In this document: positions 56,116 to 64,000 of the stretch, piece after piece
How positions within the stretch are numbered: the first letter of the stretch is position 1
Layout: every line of letters begins with the position of its first letter
Assembly (NCBI GenBank): GCA_029252405.1
Contig: JAQXBM010000021.1
Location: 1 to 64,000 of the forward strand
Direction: 5' to 3'
Source of the DNA: Crocinitomicaceae bacterium
Lineage (GTDB): Bacteria; Bacteroidota; Bacteroidia; Flavobacteriales_D; Crocinitomicaceae
DNA: 64,000 nt
The notes under the pieces: generated by a model
Databases searched by the model: none
What the model was told of the DNA's origin: nothing
What the model saw: only the letters and a program-made list of their open reading frames with translations
Position numbers and translations under genes: made by a program

Positions 56116-57441
56116 TTAGAATTCGGTATAAAGGATACGCAAAGACGGTTTTACTTTGTTTATCGTCTCAGGTCCGTTGAATATAATACGATCGGCCGAA
56201 GAGTTAAAGAATAACGGCGCTAAAATGAGCGGAGTGTTTTCAAGTTCTCCGTTTAAGATTCGCTGAACATGGAATCGTAAATCAAATGAGTAGCGTTTGT
56301 TGACACTGCTGTAAACAGCATTACCAAGTGCAATGTATTGTCCAGGTGAATCTGGATCTTCTCGCAACACGGTCATGGCTCCAGCCGGTTCAAATTCAAC
56401 TCCCGTTTGGTGCGAAACGCTCAAATTCATGACAGCTGAATGCAAAATCGCATTGGCAGGAATGTCAGTGATCGTTGGCATTTCTATTGCTGCACGAGTG
56501 TTGAATGCCTGCGCATAAAACTCTTGTTGACCTTGATCTGGATTATCAATAACGTCTTGAACACGCGTCATGCTGATGTCCATATCAACATGGTTGAAGT
56601 GAGGAGTCTCACCATTTATGTAAAAGTCATATGTTTTCGCCTCGCCATCTTGCGTGTAGTAGATGGTCATTTTAGACGATGCCGCCTTCAAACTGAAATA
56701 AAACGCACCACCTTCTCCTTGCGCTTGGACTCCATTCGCGGTTCTGATGTGCAATCCTTTAAAGTAATCTGAAAAGGCCTCAATTGATTCAAATGAAGTG
56801 GGCAACAAGGCCGCATCTTGCATGAATGTTTTCGCTCGGTTTGTATCCAAGTGAATTCGCAACTGAGAAGGAACTTCAACACCATCAATGATTGTGATGT
56901 CATCTGGGTTCATGCTCACAGTTGAATAATTTGGGTCTACCCAATCTGTTGCTTGATCACTCGAAACAGTACTAAATTGGTAATAAAGGGAATCGTCTTC
57001 GTTGCTAATTCCATCCGCATCGTCAATTTCAAATACCTCAATGATCTGGTCTCCCGTTTCGCCATAGAATCCAGAATAAACCAATCCGAGAACGAATGAA
57101 TCAACTACTACAGTTGTAAGGTCGCCAAAATCAGGTGATAAAGACTGAATATGAAGTTGCGAGAAGATTTCCGCGTTGACAGGTCCAAATGTAGGGTCGT
57201 TATAAGAACCTAAAAGAGAAACGACATTGTCTTTAGTAATGGTAGAATCCTCTTTGAAAGTATAGGTTACTAACTGGAAGGTATCCTGTCCATTGGACGA
57301 CAACAGATCATTCTGATCGATCGTATTTGTACCAATGAGGTTTTCTTTCTTTTTGCATGAAACGCTAACGAGAGCGATAAACAAAAAAGTAGCGGAAAAG
57401 ACAATGCTTTTCCGCCACGTAAACGAATGTTTTTTAGTCAT
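56116..57441 (-). CDS. DUF4270 lipoprotein
   Basis: 441 residues from the ATG 57439-57441; lipobox VSVSC places it outside the inner membrane. DUF4270 family features: IDQNDLLSSNGQDTF, NVVSLLGSYNDPTFGPVNAEIFSQLHIQ and the final IFNGPETINKVKPSLRILYTEF. Genes of this family sit beside the starch-synthase-like gene and panC in Bacteroidota, as here. Role unknown. It starts only two bases from the stop of the starch-synthase-like gene (same strand), so they form one transcript. Confidence 0.9.
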   Translation of the reverse strand: MTKKHSFTWRKSIVFSATFLFIALVSVSCKKKENLIGTNTIDQNDLLSSNGQDTFQLVTYTFKEDSTITKDNVVSLLGSYNDPTFGPVNAEIFSQLHIQSLSPDFGDLTTVVVDSFVLGLVYSGFYGETGDQIIEVFEIDDADGISNEDDSLYYQFSTVSSDQATDWVDPNYSTVSMNPDDITIIDGVEVPSQLRIHLDTNRAKTFMQDAALLPTSFESIEAFSDYFKGLHIRTANGVQAQGEGGAFYFSLKAASSKMTIYYTQDGEAKTYDFYINGETPHFNHVDMDISMTRVQDVIDNPDQGQQEFYAQAFNTRAAIEMPTITDIPANAILHSAVMNLSVSHQTGVEFEPAGAMTVLREDPDSPGQYIALGNAVYSSVNKRYSFDLRFHVQRILNGELENTPLILAPLFFNSSADRIIFNGPETINKVKPSLRILYTEF

Positions 57442-57442
57442 A

Positions 57443-58264
57443 TTATATGAGGACTTCTGCTTCAATTATCTTGTCTAAGAACTCTGAAGTCTCTTTCACT
57501 TGATGCTCTTCGGCAACCCAATCCAATTTAGCACACTCGGCGCTATCAAAAATTGAACGGAGCTCAGGACTTAGTTCTTCACTTCCAACGCTAATTCCGT
57601 CAGCATATTTTGCCGCAGACTTAGAAATTGATTCAAGTGAAGCATCTGTGAGATCAGCGATGACATCATCAGAGAACCCGTCAAATTTAAGTTTTTCCGA
57701 AAATCGGCTGTCCCAATTATTGTTAAACCCTTCGTTGTACATGTGGTAAACCACTTTTGTGTTCGCGAAATGCGGGTCGTCTTTGTATAAATTCTTGATA
57801 TACATTGGCATCAAAGAAGTCATCCATCCACTACAGTGAATCACGTCTGGTTGCCATCCTAATTTCTTAACTGTTTCCAAAACACCTCTGTTGAAGAACA
57901 TTGAACGTTCGTCATTGTCAGCGTGCTCTTTTTTCTCATCATCCACAACAGTATTCTTACGTTTGAAGAACTCATCGTTGTCAATAAAGTACACTTGCAT
58001 TCTCGCAGCAGAAATTGACGCTACTTTGATGATTAATGGATGATCGTTGTCATCAATAATCATGTTCATTCCGGAAAGTCTAATTACTTCGTGAAGTTGG
58101 TGTCTTCTTTCGTTGATCACTCCAAATCTCGGCATAAAAACCCGAATCTCTTTCCCCGCTTCTTGTATCCCCTGCGCCAAATTTCTAGCCGTTGTAGAAA
58201 TCTCTGATTTAGGTAAAAATGGTGATATCTCTTGTGAGATAAATAGTACTTTCTTCTTCTCCAT
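57443..58264 (-). CDS. Short glycogen/starch synthase-like protein (GT5 N-terminal domain only)
   Basis: 273 residues from the ATG 58262-58264; ahead of it the open frame lacks any support. The N-terminal domain of glycogen synthase is recognised by VLFISQEISPFLPKSEISTTARNLAQ, PRFGVINERRHQ and PDVIHCSGWMTSLMPMY. The C-terminal donor-binding Rossmann half of glgA (about 200 residues) is absent, so catalysis is doubtful. The same short form next to panC and DUF4270 is a recurring Bacteroidota arrangement. Promoter overlaps that of panC on the opposite strand. Confidence 0.86.
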   Translation of the reverse strand: MEKKKVLFISQEISPFLPKSEISTTARNLAQGIQEAGKEIRVFMPRFGVINERRHQLHEVIRLSGMNMIIDDNDHPLIIKVASISAARMQVYFIDNDEFFKRKNTVVDDEKKEHADNDERSMFFNRGVLETVKKLGWQPDVIHCSGWMTSLMPMYIKNLYKDDPHFANTKVVYHMYNEGFNNNWDSRFSEKLKFDGFSDDVIADLTDASLESISKSAAKYADGISVGSEELSPELRSIFDSAECAKLDWVAEEHQVKETSEFLDKIIEAEVLI

Positions 58265-58290
58265 GAAAAAATTTATTGATAAAAACTTTA

Positions 58291-58321
58291 CAAAAATATA
58301 GAAAAAAAAGCGGAAACTCAA
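58291..58321 (-). promoter_or_regulatory. Promoter of the starch-synthase-like/DUF4270/glmS set
   Basis: Minus-strand TTG (top 58319-58321), 20 bases, TATTTTTG (top 58291-58298), an exact TAnnTTTG, 27 bases before the ATG. Confidence 0.65.
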
Positions 58322-58331
58322 CAAAAACGGA

Positions 58332-58339
58332 TAGTTTTG
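58332..58339 (+). promoter_or_regulatory. -7 element for panC
   Basis: TAGTTTTG is an exact TAnnTTTG, 21 bases before the ATG at 58361. It overlaps the divergent promoter region, and it makes a start at the TTG 58337 impossible. Confidence 0.5.
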
Positions 58340-58360
58340 TTCTCCTTTAAAGTGTTGAAA

Positions 58361-59221
58361 ATGGGGGATTCAGAAGTTTTTACAAGCGTCAAGTCACTGC
58401 AAAAGAGATTGCATAAAGACAGCGAAAATTCATCAATTGGATTCTTTCCAACCATGGGCGCTTTGCATCATGGGCACATTGCTTTGGTGAAACAAGCGCT
58501 TGAAGAAAACGATATTGTGGTCGTGAGTATCTTTGTAAACCCAACGCAATTCAACAATCCCGATGATTTAAAGAAATACCCGCGCATGCTCGAAAAGGAC
58601 ATTGAGTTGCTCAATGAAGCGGGAGATATCGTGGTGTTTGCCCCAGAAGTGGAAACCGTTTACCCAAAGAATTACGAGAAGCTTAACATCGATTTAGGCA
58701 AATTGGGAGAAACCATGGAAGGTGAATTTCGACCAGGACATTTTGATGGTGTAATGAACGTCTGTAAGCGCTTTTTTGATATTGTGAAACCTAATCGCGC
58801 TTATTTTGGAATGAAGGACTTCCAACAAGTAGCGGTTATTCAACACATGGTGAAGGTCACAAAAACACCAGTTGAAATAGTTGTGTGCGATATCATTCGG
58901 GAAGAAAGCGGGTTGGCAAGCAGTAGCAGAAATGTAAGATTGACAGAACAACAAAAAGAAGAAGCCTTGATCATTAGTCAAACGCTCAACTTCTTGAAAT
59001 CAATCGTTGATAAGTATCCACCGATAAAAGCGTGGAAGAAAGCGAAGCAATTTTTCAGAGATGGAAACCTCGAATTGGAATACTTGGAAATCATTCATCC
59101 CAATAGCTTGAAACGCTTGGATACGAAATGGGTTCCTGGAGCGCATGCCTGTATTGTCGCTTATGCAGGAGAAGTTCGACTGCTAGATAATATCCAACTC
59201 GTTCCCTTTGAGGAAAAATAG
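58361..59221 (+). CDS. panC: Pantothenate synthetase
   Basis: Condenses pantoate and beta-alanine to pantothenate with ATP. 286 residues from the ATG at 58361. The nucleotide motif is FFPTMGALHHGHIALVKQA, and the KMSKS-equivalent SSRNVRL is at about 195. First gene of a plus-strand set: panC, panD (30 bases apart), a flippase-like protein and an adenylyltransferase. Confidence 0.95.
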   Translation: MGDSEVFTSVKSLQKRLHKDSENSSIGFFPTMGALHHGHIALVKQALEENDIVVVSIFVNPTQFNNPDDLKKYPRMLEKDIELLNEAGDIVVFAPEVETVYPKNYEKLNIDLGKLGETMEGEFRPGHFDGVMNVCKRFFDIVKPNRAYFGMKDFQQVAVIQHMVKVTKTPVEIVVCDIIREESGLASSSRNVRLTEQQKEEALIISQTLNFLKSIVDKYPPIKAWKKAKQFFRDGNLELEYLEIIHPNSLKRLDTKWVPGAHACIVAYAGEVRLLDNIQLVPFEEK

Positions 59222-59223
59222 CG

Positions 59224-59231
59224 TATTTTTG
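59224..59231 (+). promoter_or_regulatory. Possible internal -7 element before panD
   Basis: TATTTTTG, exact TAnnTTTG, starting three bases after the panC stop; no suitable -33 sequence was found. Confidence 0.3.
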
Positions 59232-59251
59232 TCCCGAATTAAACGAACAGC

Positions 59252-59602
59252 ATGTTAGTAACGGTCGTAAAATCAAAAATCCATAGAGTTAAAGTAACTC
59301 AAGCGGATCTCAACTATATTGGAAGTATCACCATTGATGAAGCGTTGATGGAAGCATCAAATATCATTGAAGGAGAGCGTGTTCAAATCGTGAACGTGAA
59401 CAACGGAGAACGAATTGAAACATACGCGATCAAAGGTGAACCAAAATCGGGTACTATTTGTTTGAATGGTCCAGCGGCGCGAAGAGTTGCACCTGGTGAT
59501 ATCGTGATCATCATCGGATACGGAATGATGGATTTCGAGGAAGCGAAGTCGTTTAAGCCGACGTTGGTATTCCCAAATGAAGAGACGAACTTAATCGATT
59601 AG
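59252..59602 (+). CDS. panD: Aspartate 1-decarboxylase
   Basis: Makes beta-alanine for pantothenate. The pyruvoyl cofactor is formed by self-cleavage between Gly24 and Ser25 ([10 protein letters not shown]), as in the family. 116 residues, normal length. The core includes [21 protein letters not shown]. It lies 30 bases after panC and four bases before the next gene. Confidence 0.97.
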   Translation: MLVTVVKSKIHRVKVTQADLNYIGSITIDEALMEASNIIEGERVQIVNVNNGERIETYAIKGEPKSGTICLNGPAARRVAPGDIVIIIGYGMMDFEEAKSFKPTLVFPNEETNLID

Positions 59603-59606
59603 TCTT

Positions 59607-60587
59607 TTGAAAGATCAACTCATTAAAATTTTAAAAATTGTCGTTCCGATTGGAATTGGACTTTACCTGACTTGGTATTTTATTGCCGGGTTGAGTGATA
59701 AGGACATTACGGATATCAAAGATTCGTTTCGAGACGCTAATTACTTCTGGGTTGTGTTAAGTTTGATTCTTGCTTTCTTGAGCCACTTCAGCCGAGCATA
59801 TCGCTGGCTGTTTGTGCTCGAACCAATGGGGTATAAACCCAAATTGATCAATTCCTATCACGCAGTGATGTCAGGGTATATCATTAATTATACTGTGCCG
59901 CGTTCTGGTGAGGTTGCCCGTGCAGGGTTGATGGCGACTTACGAAGATATTCCATTCGAGAAAGGGTTCGCAACTATTGTTGCTGAGCGCGTAATTGACT
60001 TGATGATGTTCGCGATCGTCTTTTTCATTTCAGGTTTACTTCAAGTGAATGCCGATGAAATCCAAAATATCACCGAAAGAGATGGTGAGCCCAGTTACTT
60101 GATTTGGTACATTTTGGGAGGGATGTTCATTCTTGGAATCATCGGATTGATTATCTATTTGAAAAATCAAAAAGTAAAGAAATTCGTCAACGAAAAACTA
60201 CTTGGTTTCTGGGAAGGACTAAAAGCCATCTGGACAATGAAAAAGAAATGGGCCTTTATTGGTCATACGGTTTTCATCTGGACATGTTATGTTGGTATGA
60301 TTTGGGTGTCAGCTCAAGCCTTTCCTCAAACGGCCGACATGCCAATTGGATTGGTGTTCGCCGCCTTCGTAGTTGGAGCAGCAGCAATCGGCGCTACACC
60401 GGGAGGACTTGGATTGTACCCACTTTGGATCACAGGAGCGCTGGCCGCTTACGGATATGACTTCAAAGCTTTTGGAGCTTTCATGTGGGTGACACAAACC
60501 GGATTGTTGGTCGTACTTGGATTATTATCTTTATTTTTAATTCAACGTCAACCCAAACAGACGGCAGAAGCAAAAAATGATCAATAG
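59607..60587 (+). CDS. Lysylphosphatidylglycerol synthase TM region family (YbhN/UPF0104-like) membrane protein
   Basis: 326 residues with about eight hydrophobic segments, TTG start (KDQLIKILKIVV), four bases after panD. Family sequence includes NYTVPRSGEVARAG at about 90-105 and ATPGGLGLYPLW. It is a flippase-like integral protein without the catalytic domain of MprF. The lipid handled is unknown. Its gene overlaps the next one by 11 bases. Confidence 0.88.
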   Translation: MKDQLIKILKIVVPIGIGLYLTWYFIAGLSDKDITDIKDSFRDANYFWVVLSLILAFLSHFSRAYRWLFVLEPMGYKPKLINSYHAVMSGYIINYTVPRSGEVARAGLMATYEDIPFEKGFATIVAERVIDLMMFAIVFFISGLLQVNADEIQNITERDGEPSYLIWYILGGMFILGIIGLIIYLKNQKVKKFVNEKLLGFWEGLKAIWTMKKKWAFIGHTVFIWTCYVGMIWVSAQAFPQTADMPIGLVFAAFVVGAAAIGATPGGLGLYPLWITGALAAYGYDFKAFGAFMWVTQTGLLVVLGLLSLFLIQRQPKQTAEAKNDQ

Positions 60588-61095
60588 AACAGATTACCTC
60601 GGAGCCAAAATTGCCACCCTCGAAGAAGCAATACAACAAATTGAAATTTGGAAACTCTCTTCGCAAAAGGTAGTATTCACGAATGGCTGTTTCGATATTC
60701 TTCATAAAGGCCACGTGACTTATCTTGCCCAAACAGCAGAGCGCGGTAATCGTTTAATTTTAGGATTGAATACGGACGCTTCCGTTAAACGACTTGGAAA
60801 AGGAGATGATCGCCCAATCAATAATGAAGATGCTCGAGCTACTGTTTTAGCAGCATTAAGTTGTGTTGATTTAATCGTCTTTTTTGATGATGATACACCA
60901 ATCGACTTAATTCGTGAACTGAAACCAAACGTGCTAGCGAAAGGTGCGGATTACGACCCAAACGAGACAGATTCCACTTCAAAAAAGTACATCGTTGGTT
61001 CGGATATCGTTAAAGCAAACGGGGGTGAAGTAGTCGCTATTCCATTGGTTGAAGGGTTTTCAACGACAAATATTCTGAAGAAGCTCAAGGAGTAA
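60577..61095 (+). CDS. HldE-type cytidylyltransferase (adenylyltransferase) domain protein
   Basis: 172 residues, nucleotidyltransferase of the RfaE2/TagD type. TNGCFDILHKGHVTYL holds the HxGH active-site motif; GLNTDASVKRLGKGDDRPIN is the second conserved block and VIPLVEGFSTT (here VAIPLVEGFSTT) the third. The heptose kinase half of HldE is absent. Likely makes ADP-heptose for LPS; the glycosyltransferase GT9 at 2.8 kb is a possible user, though unlinked. ORF overlaps the upstream gene by 11 bases. Confidence 0.9.
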   Translation: MINRTDYLGAKIATLEEAIQQIEIWKLSSQKVVFTNGCFDILHKGHVTYLAQTAERGNRLILGLNTDASVKRLGKGDDRPINNEDARATVLAALSCVDLIVFFDDDTPIDLIRELKPNVLAKGADYDPNETDSTSKKYIVGSDIVKANGGEVVAIPLVEGFSTTNILKKLKE

Positions 61096-61151
61096 CTCGA
61101 TTAATAGAATCATTTTTTTTCGTAATTTGTGTCAAAACAATCTAACTAAAT

Positions 61152-61802
61152 ATGAAGACACTTTTACTTTCTACACTTGTACTTTTTGGAGCTGCAAATT
61201 ATTCTCAAGCACAAACCGTTACTTACGATCTCGTTTTTGATTCACTTATTGGATTAGAACTTACATCAGGAGACATCTGTACTGCACCATTCACAGTTGA
61301 AGAGGCGAAAATGATCTCTGGAGGAAACATGTGGGGTGGAACTTGGACAAGTACAAACACCGGAACGGCAACTTCAGTCGTGGTCGATCTATCGTTCTCG
61401 TACAACTTTACGGTTTCTGATCGTCCTACAACACTCAATGGAACTTCAAGTAACATGGTGGATCCAGGAATTGTCGTAGATTGCGAACAAGGACCAATGC
61501 TTTCATGGGTTCTCGATCCTGCAAGCTACAATGCTGGTGGGTTGAATACTTTCCTAGTTGATTATGCGGGTTCTGGTATTATCAATCAAATTGATAACCT
61601 TCCTTACCCAGGTGATCCTTACCTTCGAGTGACTGTTGAATACTCAACAGGAGGAGCAAGTTTAAGTGAACTTAACCCGAATGGAGCGGAATTGGTTCAG
61701 ATTCTTGACCTCATGGGAAGAGAAGTGAAATTTACACCGAACACACCGTTGATCTACGTTTACAGCGACGGTTCTGTGAAGCGCGTTTACGAAGTTCAGT
61801 AA
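61152..61802 (+). CDS. Secreted protein with short T9SS-like C-terminal domain
   Basis: 216 residues, signal peptide MKTLLLSTLVLFGAANYSQA. The N-terminal 150 residues are strand-rich with Gly/Thr (GNMWGGTWTSTNTGT) and no recognised family. The last 40 residues (LVQILDLMGREVKFTPNTPLIYVYSDG, SVKRVYEV) resemble the short Por-type sorting tail with the LMGRE motif. It is a single gene, convergent with the next CHU_C protein. Confidence 0.75.
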   Translation: MKTLLLSTLVLFGAANYSQAQTVTYDLVFDSLIGLELTSGDICTAPFTVEEAKMISGGNMWGGTWTSTNTGTATSVVVDLSFSYNFTVSDRPTTLNGTSSNMVDPGIVVDCEQGPMLSWVLDPASYNAGGLNTFLVDYAGSGIINQIDNLPYPGDPYLRVTVEYSTGGASLSELNPNGAELVQILDLMGREVKFTPNTPLIYVYSDGSVKRVYEVQ

Positions 61803-63167
61803 TCATCGAATTAAGTGAAGATTTCCGTGGGTAGTAAAACTACTGCCCTCGAAATCTTGCGCATGAACTTTCCAAAAATACACACCTGCTGAACACGGGA
61901 TGCCATTGTGTTCACCATTCCAACCAGGCGATAATTCAGAGGATGTGAAAACGACCTCGCCCCAACGATTTAGGATCAAGAATTCTACTTCACTAATACC
62001 TTGCTCGAAAACGGGCGTAAAAAACTCATTAGTATTGTCCCCGTTGGGCGTAAATACATTCGGCATTACCAGTTGATATTCACAGTTCTCAGCGGTGATG
62101 ATCGATGAGGCAGAATTGCTTCCGCAGATATTACTGACTGTGACCGTGTAAACGCCCACTTCCTTTGCCGTGTAGCTCGAACTTGTGGAGTTGTCTTGCC
62201 ATAAATAAGTCGCGCTTGGAATCGATATTGCATTCAGAACGATCGGTTCTGGTGGACAACCAATCGTGTAATTTTCCAAAGAAACAGTTGGAATGGAATC
62301 GTAGTTTACGGTGATCGAATCGCGTGTCGTTCCAAACGGATTGCTCACATCTACCCAATAAGTCCCAGCTTGATTTACCGTGAAAGTCGGATTGGTTGAA
62401 TTGTCTTGCCAGAGATAAGTTGAATTCGGCGAGGTCGTATCGAGTACCAGGGAGCTACCCAAGCAAAGTAGTGTGTCAGGACCTAAATGCACAAAGGGCG
62501 GATCGGGATTTGGGAGGATAAAACTGATGTTATCAATTCCCATTCTCAGGGCGCCTGTGATGTCAGTGTAAGAGGTTTGAATATTGGCATCATCATCCCA
62601 AGAGATGAATTTTATCGTGTGGGAAGTAGAAGTCGCCGTGAAAGAGACAATGCGATTTTCCCAGATTAGATTTAGATCATCGAACGCCAATGCGCTTGTT
62701 GTTGGGGTGGTTGTTTCAATAAGAATATCGTCCAAATAAACACGCCACGATCCCGATTGATCCAAACAATTCTCTTGCTTTAAAACTGTTTGATAGAGAC
62801 TAATTTCATAGGTCGCTCCGATAACGAAACCACTGACGTCTTGCTTGATTCCTTCGTGCCAGAGAAGGTTGGAAGAAGTATTGCCAGCGTGGAGCCCTGA
62901 GGTAAAAGTTGTCCCACTCTGAGCGATTCCAGCAACGCCACCTGTAACATTTGGTCCTGTGCTGTCGACTAAATCTGTGGTCGCTTGCAACGCGGATGGA
63001 AGCGCTTGGCAGGCAGGATCTGTTTGTGGAATTTGCAACCAACCCGTTGGAGCAATATCGAAGTTCACAATTCCATCCAAATCTCCATTGACAAAAGATT
63101 GTGCTCGCGCATTATTTCCTTGAAGAGAAACTAGCAATAGCACAAATATGTGGAGTAATATTTTCAT
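61803..63167 (-). CDS. Gliding-motility C-terminal domain protein with carbohydrate-binding-like front
   Basis: 454 residues from the ATG 63165-63167; signal peptide ending NNARAQ. The first ~215 residues are a beta-sandwich of the DUF642/CBM kind (HEGIKQDVSGF, TATSTSHTIKFISWDDD). Two Ig-like units follow, both with YLWQDNST (near 258 and 328), a recent-looking duplication. The end, VMPNVFTPNGDNTNEFF to GVYFWKVHAQDFEG, is the CHU_C/type B T9SS domain. Probably cell-surface; sugar target unknown. Confidence 0.88.
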   Translation of the reverse strand: MKILLHIFVLLLVSLQGNNARAQSFVNGDLDGIVNFDIAPTGWLQIPQTDPACQALPSALQATTDLVDSTGPNVTGGVAGIAQSGTTFTSGLHAGNTSSNLLWHEGIKQDVSGFVIGATYEISLYQTVLKQENCLDQSGSWRVYLDDILIETTTPTTSALAFDDLNLIWENRIVSFTATSTSHTIKFISWDDDANIQTSYTDITGALRMGIDNISFILPNPDPPFVHLGPDTLLCLGSSLVLDTTSPNSTYLWQDNSTNPTFTVNQAGTYWVDVSNPFGTTRDSITVNYDSIPTVSLENYTIGCPPEPIVLNAISIPSATYLWQDNSTSSSYTAKEVGVYTVTVSNICGSNSASSIITAENCEYQLVMPNVFTPNGDNTNEFFTPVFEQGISEVEFLILNRWGEVVFTSSELSPGWNGEHNGIPCSAGVYFWKVHAQDFEGSSFTTHGNLHLIR

Positions 63168-63227
63168 CCTATAAAGTAGACGAAACGTAGTCAACGTTGC
63201 GAGAACTTCAATTTACGGAAGATTTTC

Positions 63228-63980
63228 TTAAGAAATGGATCCGCCATTGTCTAGGCTCAAATTATGCAACTTATCCAATGCGTACTTCCCATCCGAATTA
63301 GGGTTGGTGAAGACATAAATAGTTTGTCCTTTTACTGGACTAATGAGTTTGCCGTGATCTTCTTCTCTGCAGAGGGATTTCAGGATAAAATCTCCTTTGT
63401 CTTCACTAGACTTCGCCCAAAGTCCTTGGCGATCCCAGCAGATAAACGTGGAATTCGGATTCTTCATTAAATCCGCAACATTGAAAGGAAGACGCTTTAC
63501 TTTACCGCCATCTTCTGTTGGTTGAGTTGGCAGATCAAATGTTATATCTGCTCCATTTGGTCGTAAATCTTTCTGATTTTTTTGAATCCAATCGGCAAAT
63601 TGCCAAGAGGTTTGAAAGGGGTTCGTTGTATCGCTTTGACCGTACGGTCGTTTCACAATCATGTGTGTGATTGGGGCAATATTCATTGTGTTGAGTAACC
63701 AGTCGGGCATCGCTTTAGCAAGCGCAGCAGCTTGTGCTTCTCCATAAGGCTTGTTGGGCTTATGCTTTTCGGCATTACTTAAACTCAATCGGTACAACCG
63801 GATTTGTCCTGCGGGAACAACATTGTTTTTGAAATCTGGTTTCCCTCCTGAACCAGGGAATCCGGGAAAGGAATATGTGTTATCGCAAGGCGTGTTTTCA
63901 GCGTGACCATTTGCGTCGTCTGGCATGTCTTCTCCGTGACGGATCACGATGATTGCTGGCGTTTTTGTAGAATCGCTCAT
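63228..63980 (-). CDS. Histidine phosphatase-like protein
   Basis: 250 residues without a signal. The N-terminal catalytic motif VIRHGED at 12-18 is that of the histidine phosphatase (phosphoglycerate mutase) superfamily. The rest is divergent: no clear second motif; THMIVKRPYGQSDTTNPFQT near 105 may be the equivalent of the S-x-L-x-R-x-x-Q-T block, with the arginine kept. Phosphatase activity is inferred from one motif only. Gene is not linked to neighbours. Confidence 0.65.
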   Translation of the reverse strand: MSDSTKTPAIIVIRHGEDMPDDANGHAENTPCDNTYSFPGFPGSGGKPDFKNNVVPAGQIRLYRLSLSNAEKHKPNKPYGEAQAAALAKAMPDWLLNTMNIAPITHMIVKRPYGQSDTTNPFQTSWQFADWIQKNQKDLRPNGADITFDLPTQPTEDGGKVKRLPFNVADLMKNPNSTFICWDRQGLWAKSSEDKGDFILKSLCREEDHGKLISPVKGQTIYVFTNPNSDGKYALDKLHNLSLDNGGSIS

Positions 63981-64000
63981 AAATAGTTTTGTTTATTACG

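Noticed and set aside
1-64000. tRNA, rRNA or other structured RNA genes
   Set aside because: No cloverleaf, CCA-ended or rRNA-like sequence noticed; absence by eye does not exclude a small RNA.
1-64000. Prophage, integrase, transposase or defence island
   Set aside because: No integrase, transposase, toxin-antitoxin, restriction or CBASS-like gene identified; the gene content is housekeeping and envelope-related.

Overview
This window looks like an ordinary chromosomal stretch from a Bacteroidota bacterium, most likely Flavobacteriales of the Crocinitomicaceae/Cryomorphaceae (Fluviicola-like) kind; the family placement is inference. The grounds are secreted proteins with type IX secretion (T9SS) C-terminal domains of both the Por-type and the gliding-motility (CHU_C) type, a MurF-alanine racemase fusion, a DUF4270 lipoprotein beside a short starch-synthase-like protein and panC, TAnnTTTG promoter elements ahead of many genes, and weak ribosome-binding sites. 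No phage, insertion sequence, CRISPR array, tRNA or rRNA gene was seen.

Layout. 1-4.9 kb: membrane pyrophosphatase (cut by the left edge), thioredoxin, GT9 glycosyltransferase, VOC protein, acyl-CoA thioesterase. 5-10.5 kb: phosphoglucose/phosphomannose isomerase, lipB, a serine beta-lactamase-like hydrolase, a lipoprotein, and an Fe-S pair (Mrp ATPase plus NifU-like scaffold). 10.6-19.2 kb: unknown envelope proteins, superoxide dismutase, a PKD/T9SS protein and two amidohydrolase genes holding three modules, only one with an intact metal site. 19.3-21.3 kb: a tightly overlapping membrane protein / cytochrome c / hflX operon. 21.3-30.8 kb: adhesin-like CHU_C protein, M20 peptidase, murF-alr with tdk, an acidic modular protein with an M28 peptidase. 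31-45.7 kb: a 1346-residue secreted protein, NhaC antiporter, Omp28-like lipoprotein, beta-barrel, a membrane-anchored winged-helix regulator with a probable N-terminal frameshift facing a histidine kinase, GT4 glycosyltransferase, two secreted proteins. 45.8-57.4 kb: rhodanese, fatty acid hydroxylase, YfhO-like membrane protein, SDR enzymes, an alkyltransferase-like DNA repair protein, DUF4349 lipoprotein flanked by repeat-rich intergenic DNA, glmS and DUF4270. 57.4-64 kb: starch-synthase-like gene divergent from panC-panD-flippase-like-heptose adenylyltransferase, then T9SS proteins and a histidine phosphatase-like gene.

Most genes serve central envelope and cofactor functions: wall precursor supply (glmS, murF-alr), pantothenate (panC, panD), lipoate (lipB), Fe-S assembly (mrp, nifU-like), surface sugars (GT9, GT4, PGI/PMI, hldE-like) and a large set of exported or lipid-anchored proteins.

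I found no convincing new multi-gene system. The best second-look items are the frameshifted signal peptide of the winged-helix regulator (38.36-38.52 kb), the three-module amidohydrolase pair with one metal site, and the related inverted and tandem repeats flanking the DUF4349 gene (52.26-53.6 kb).
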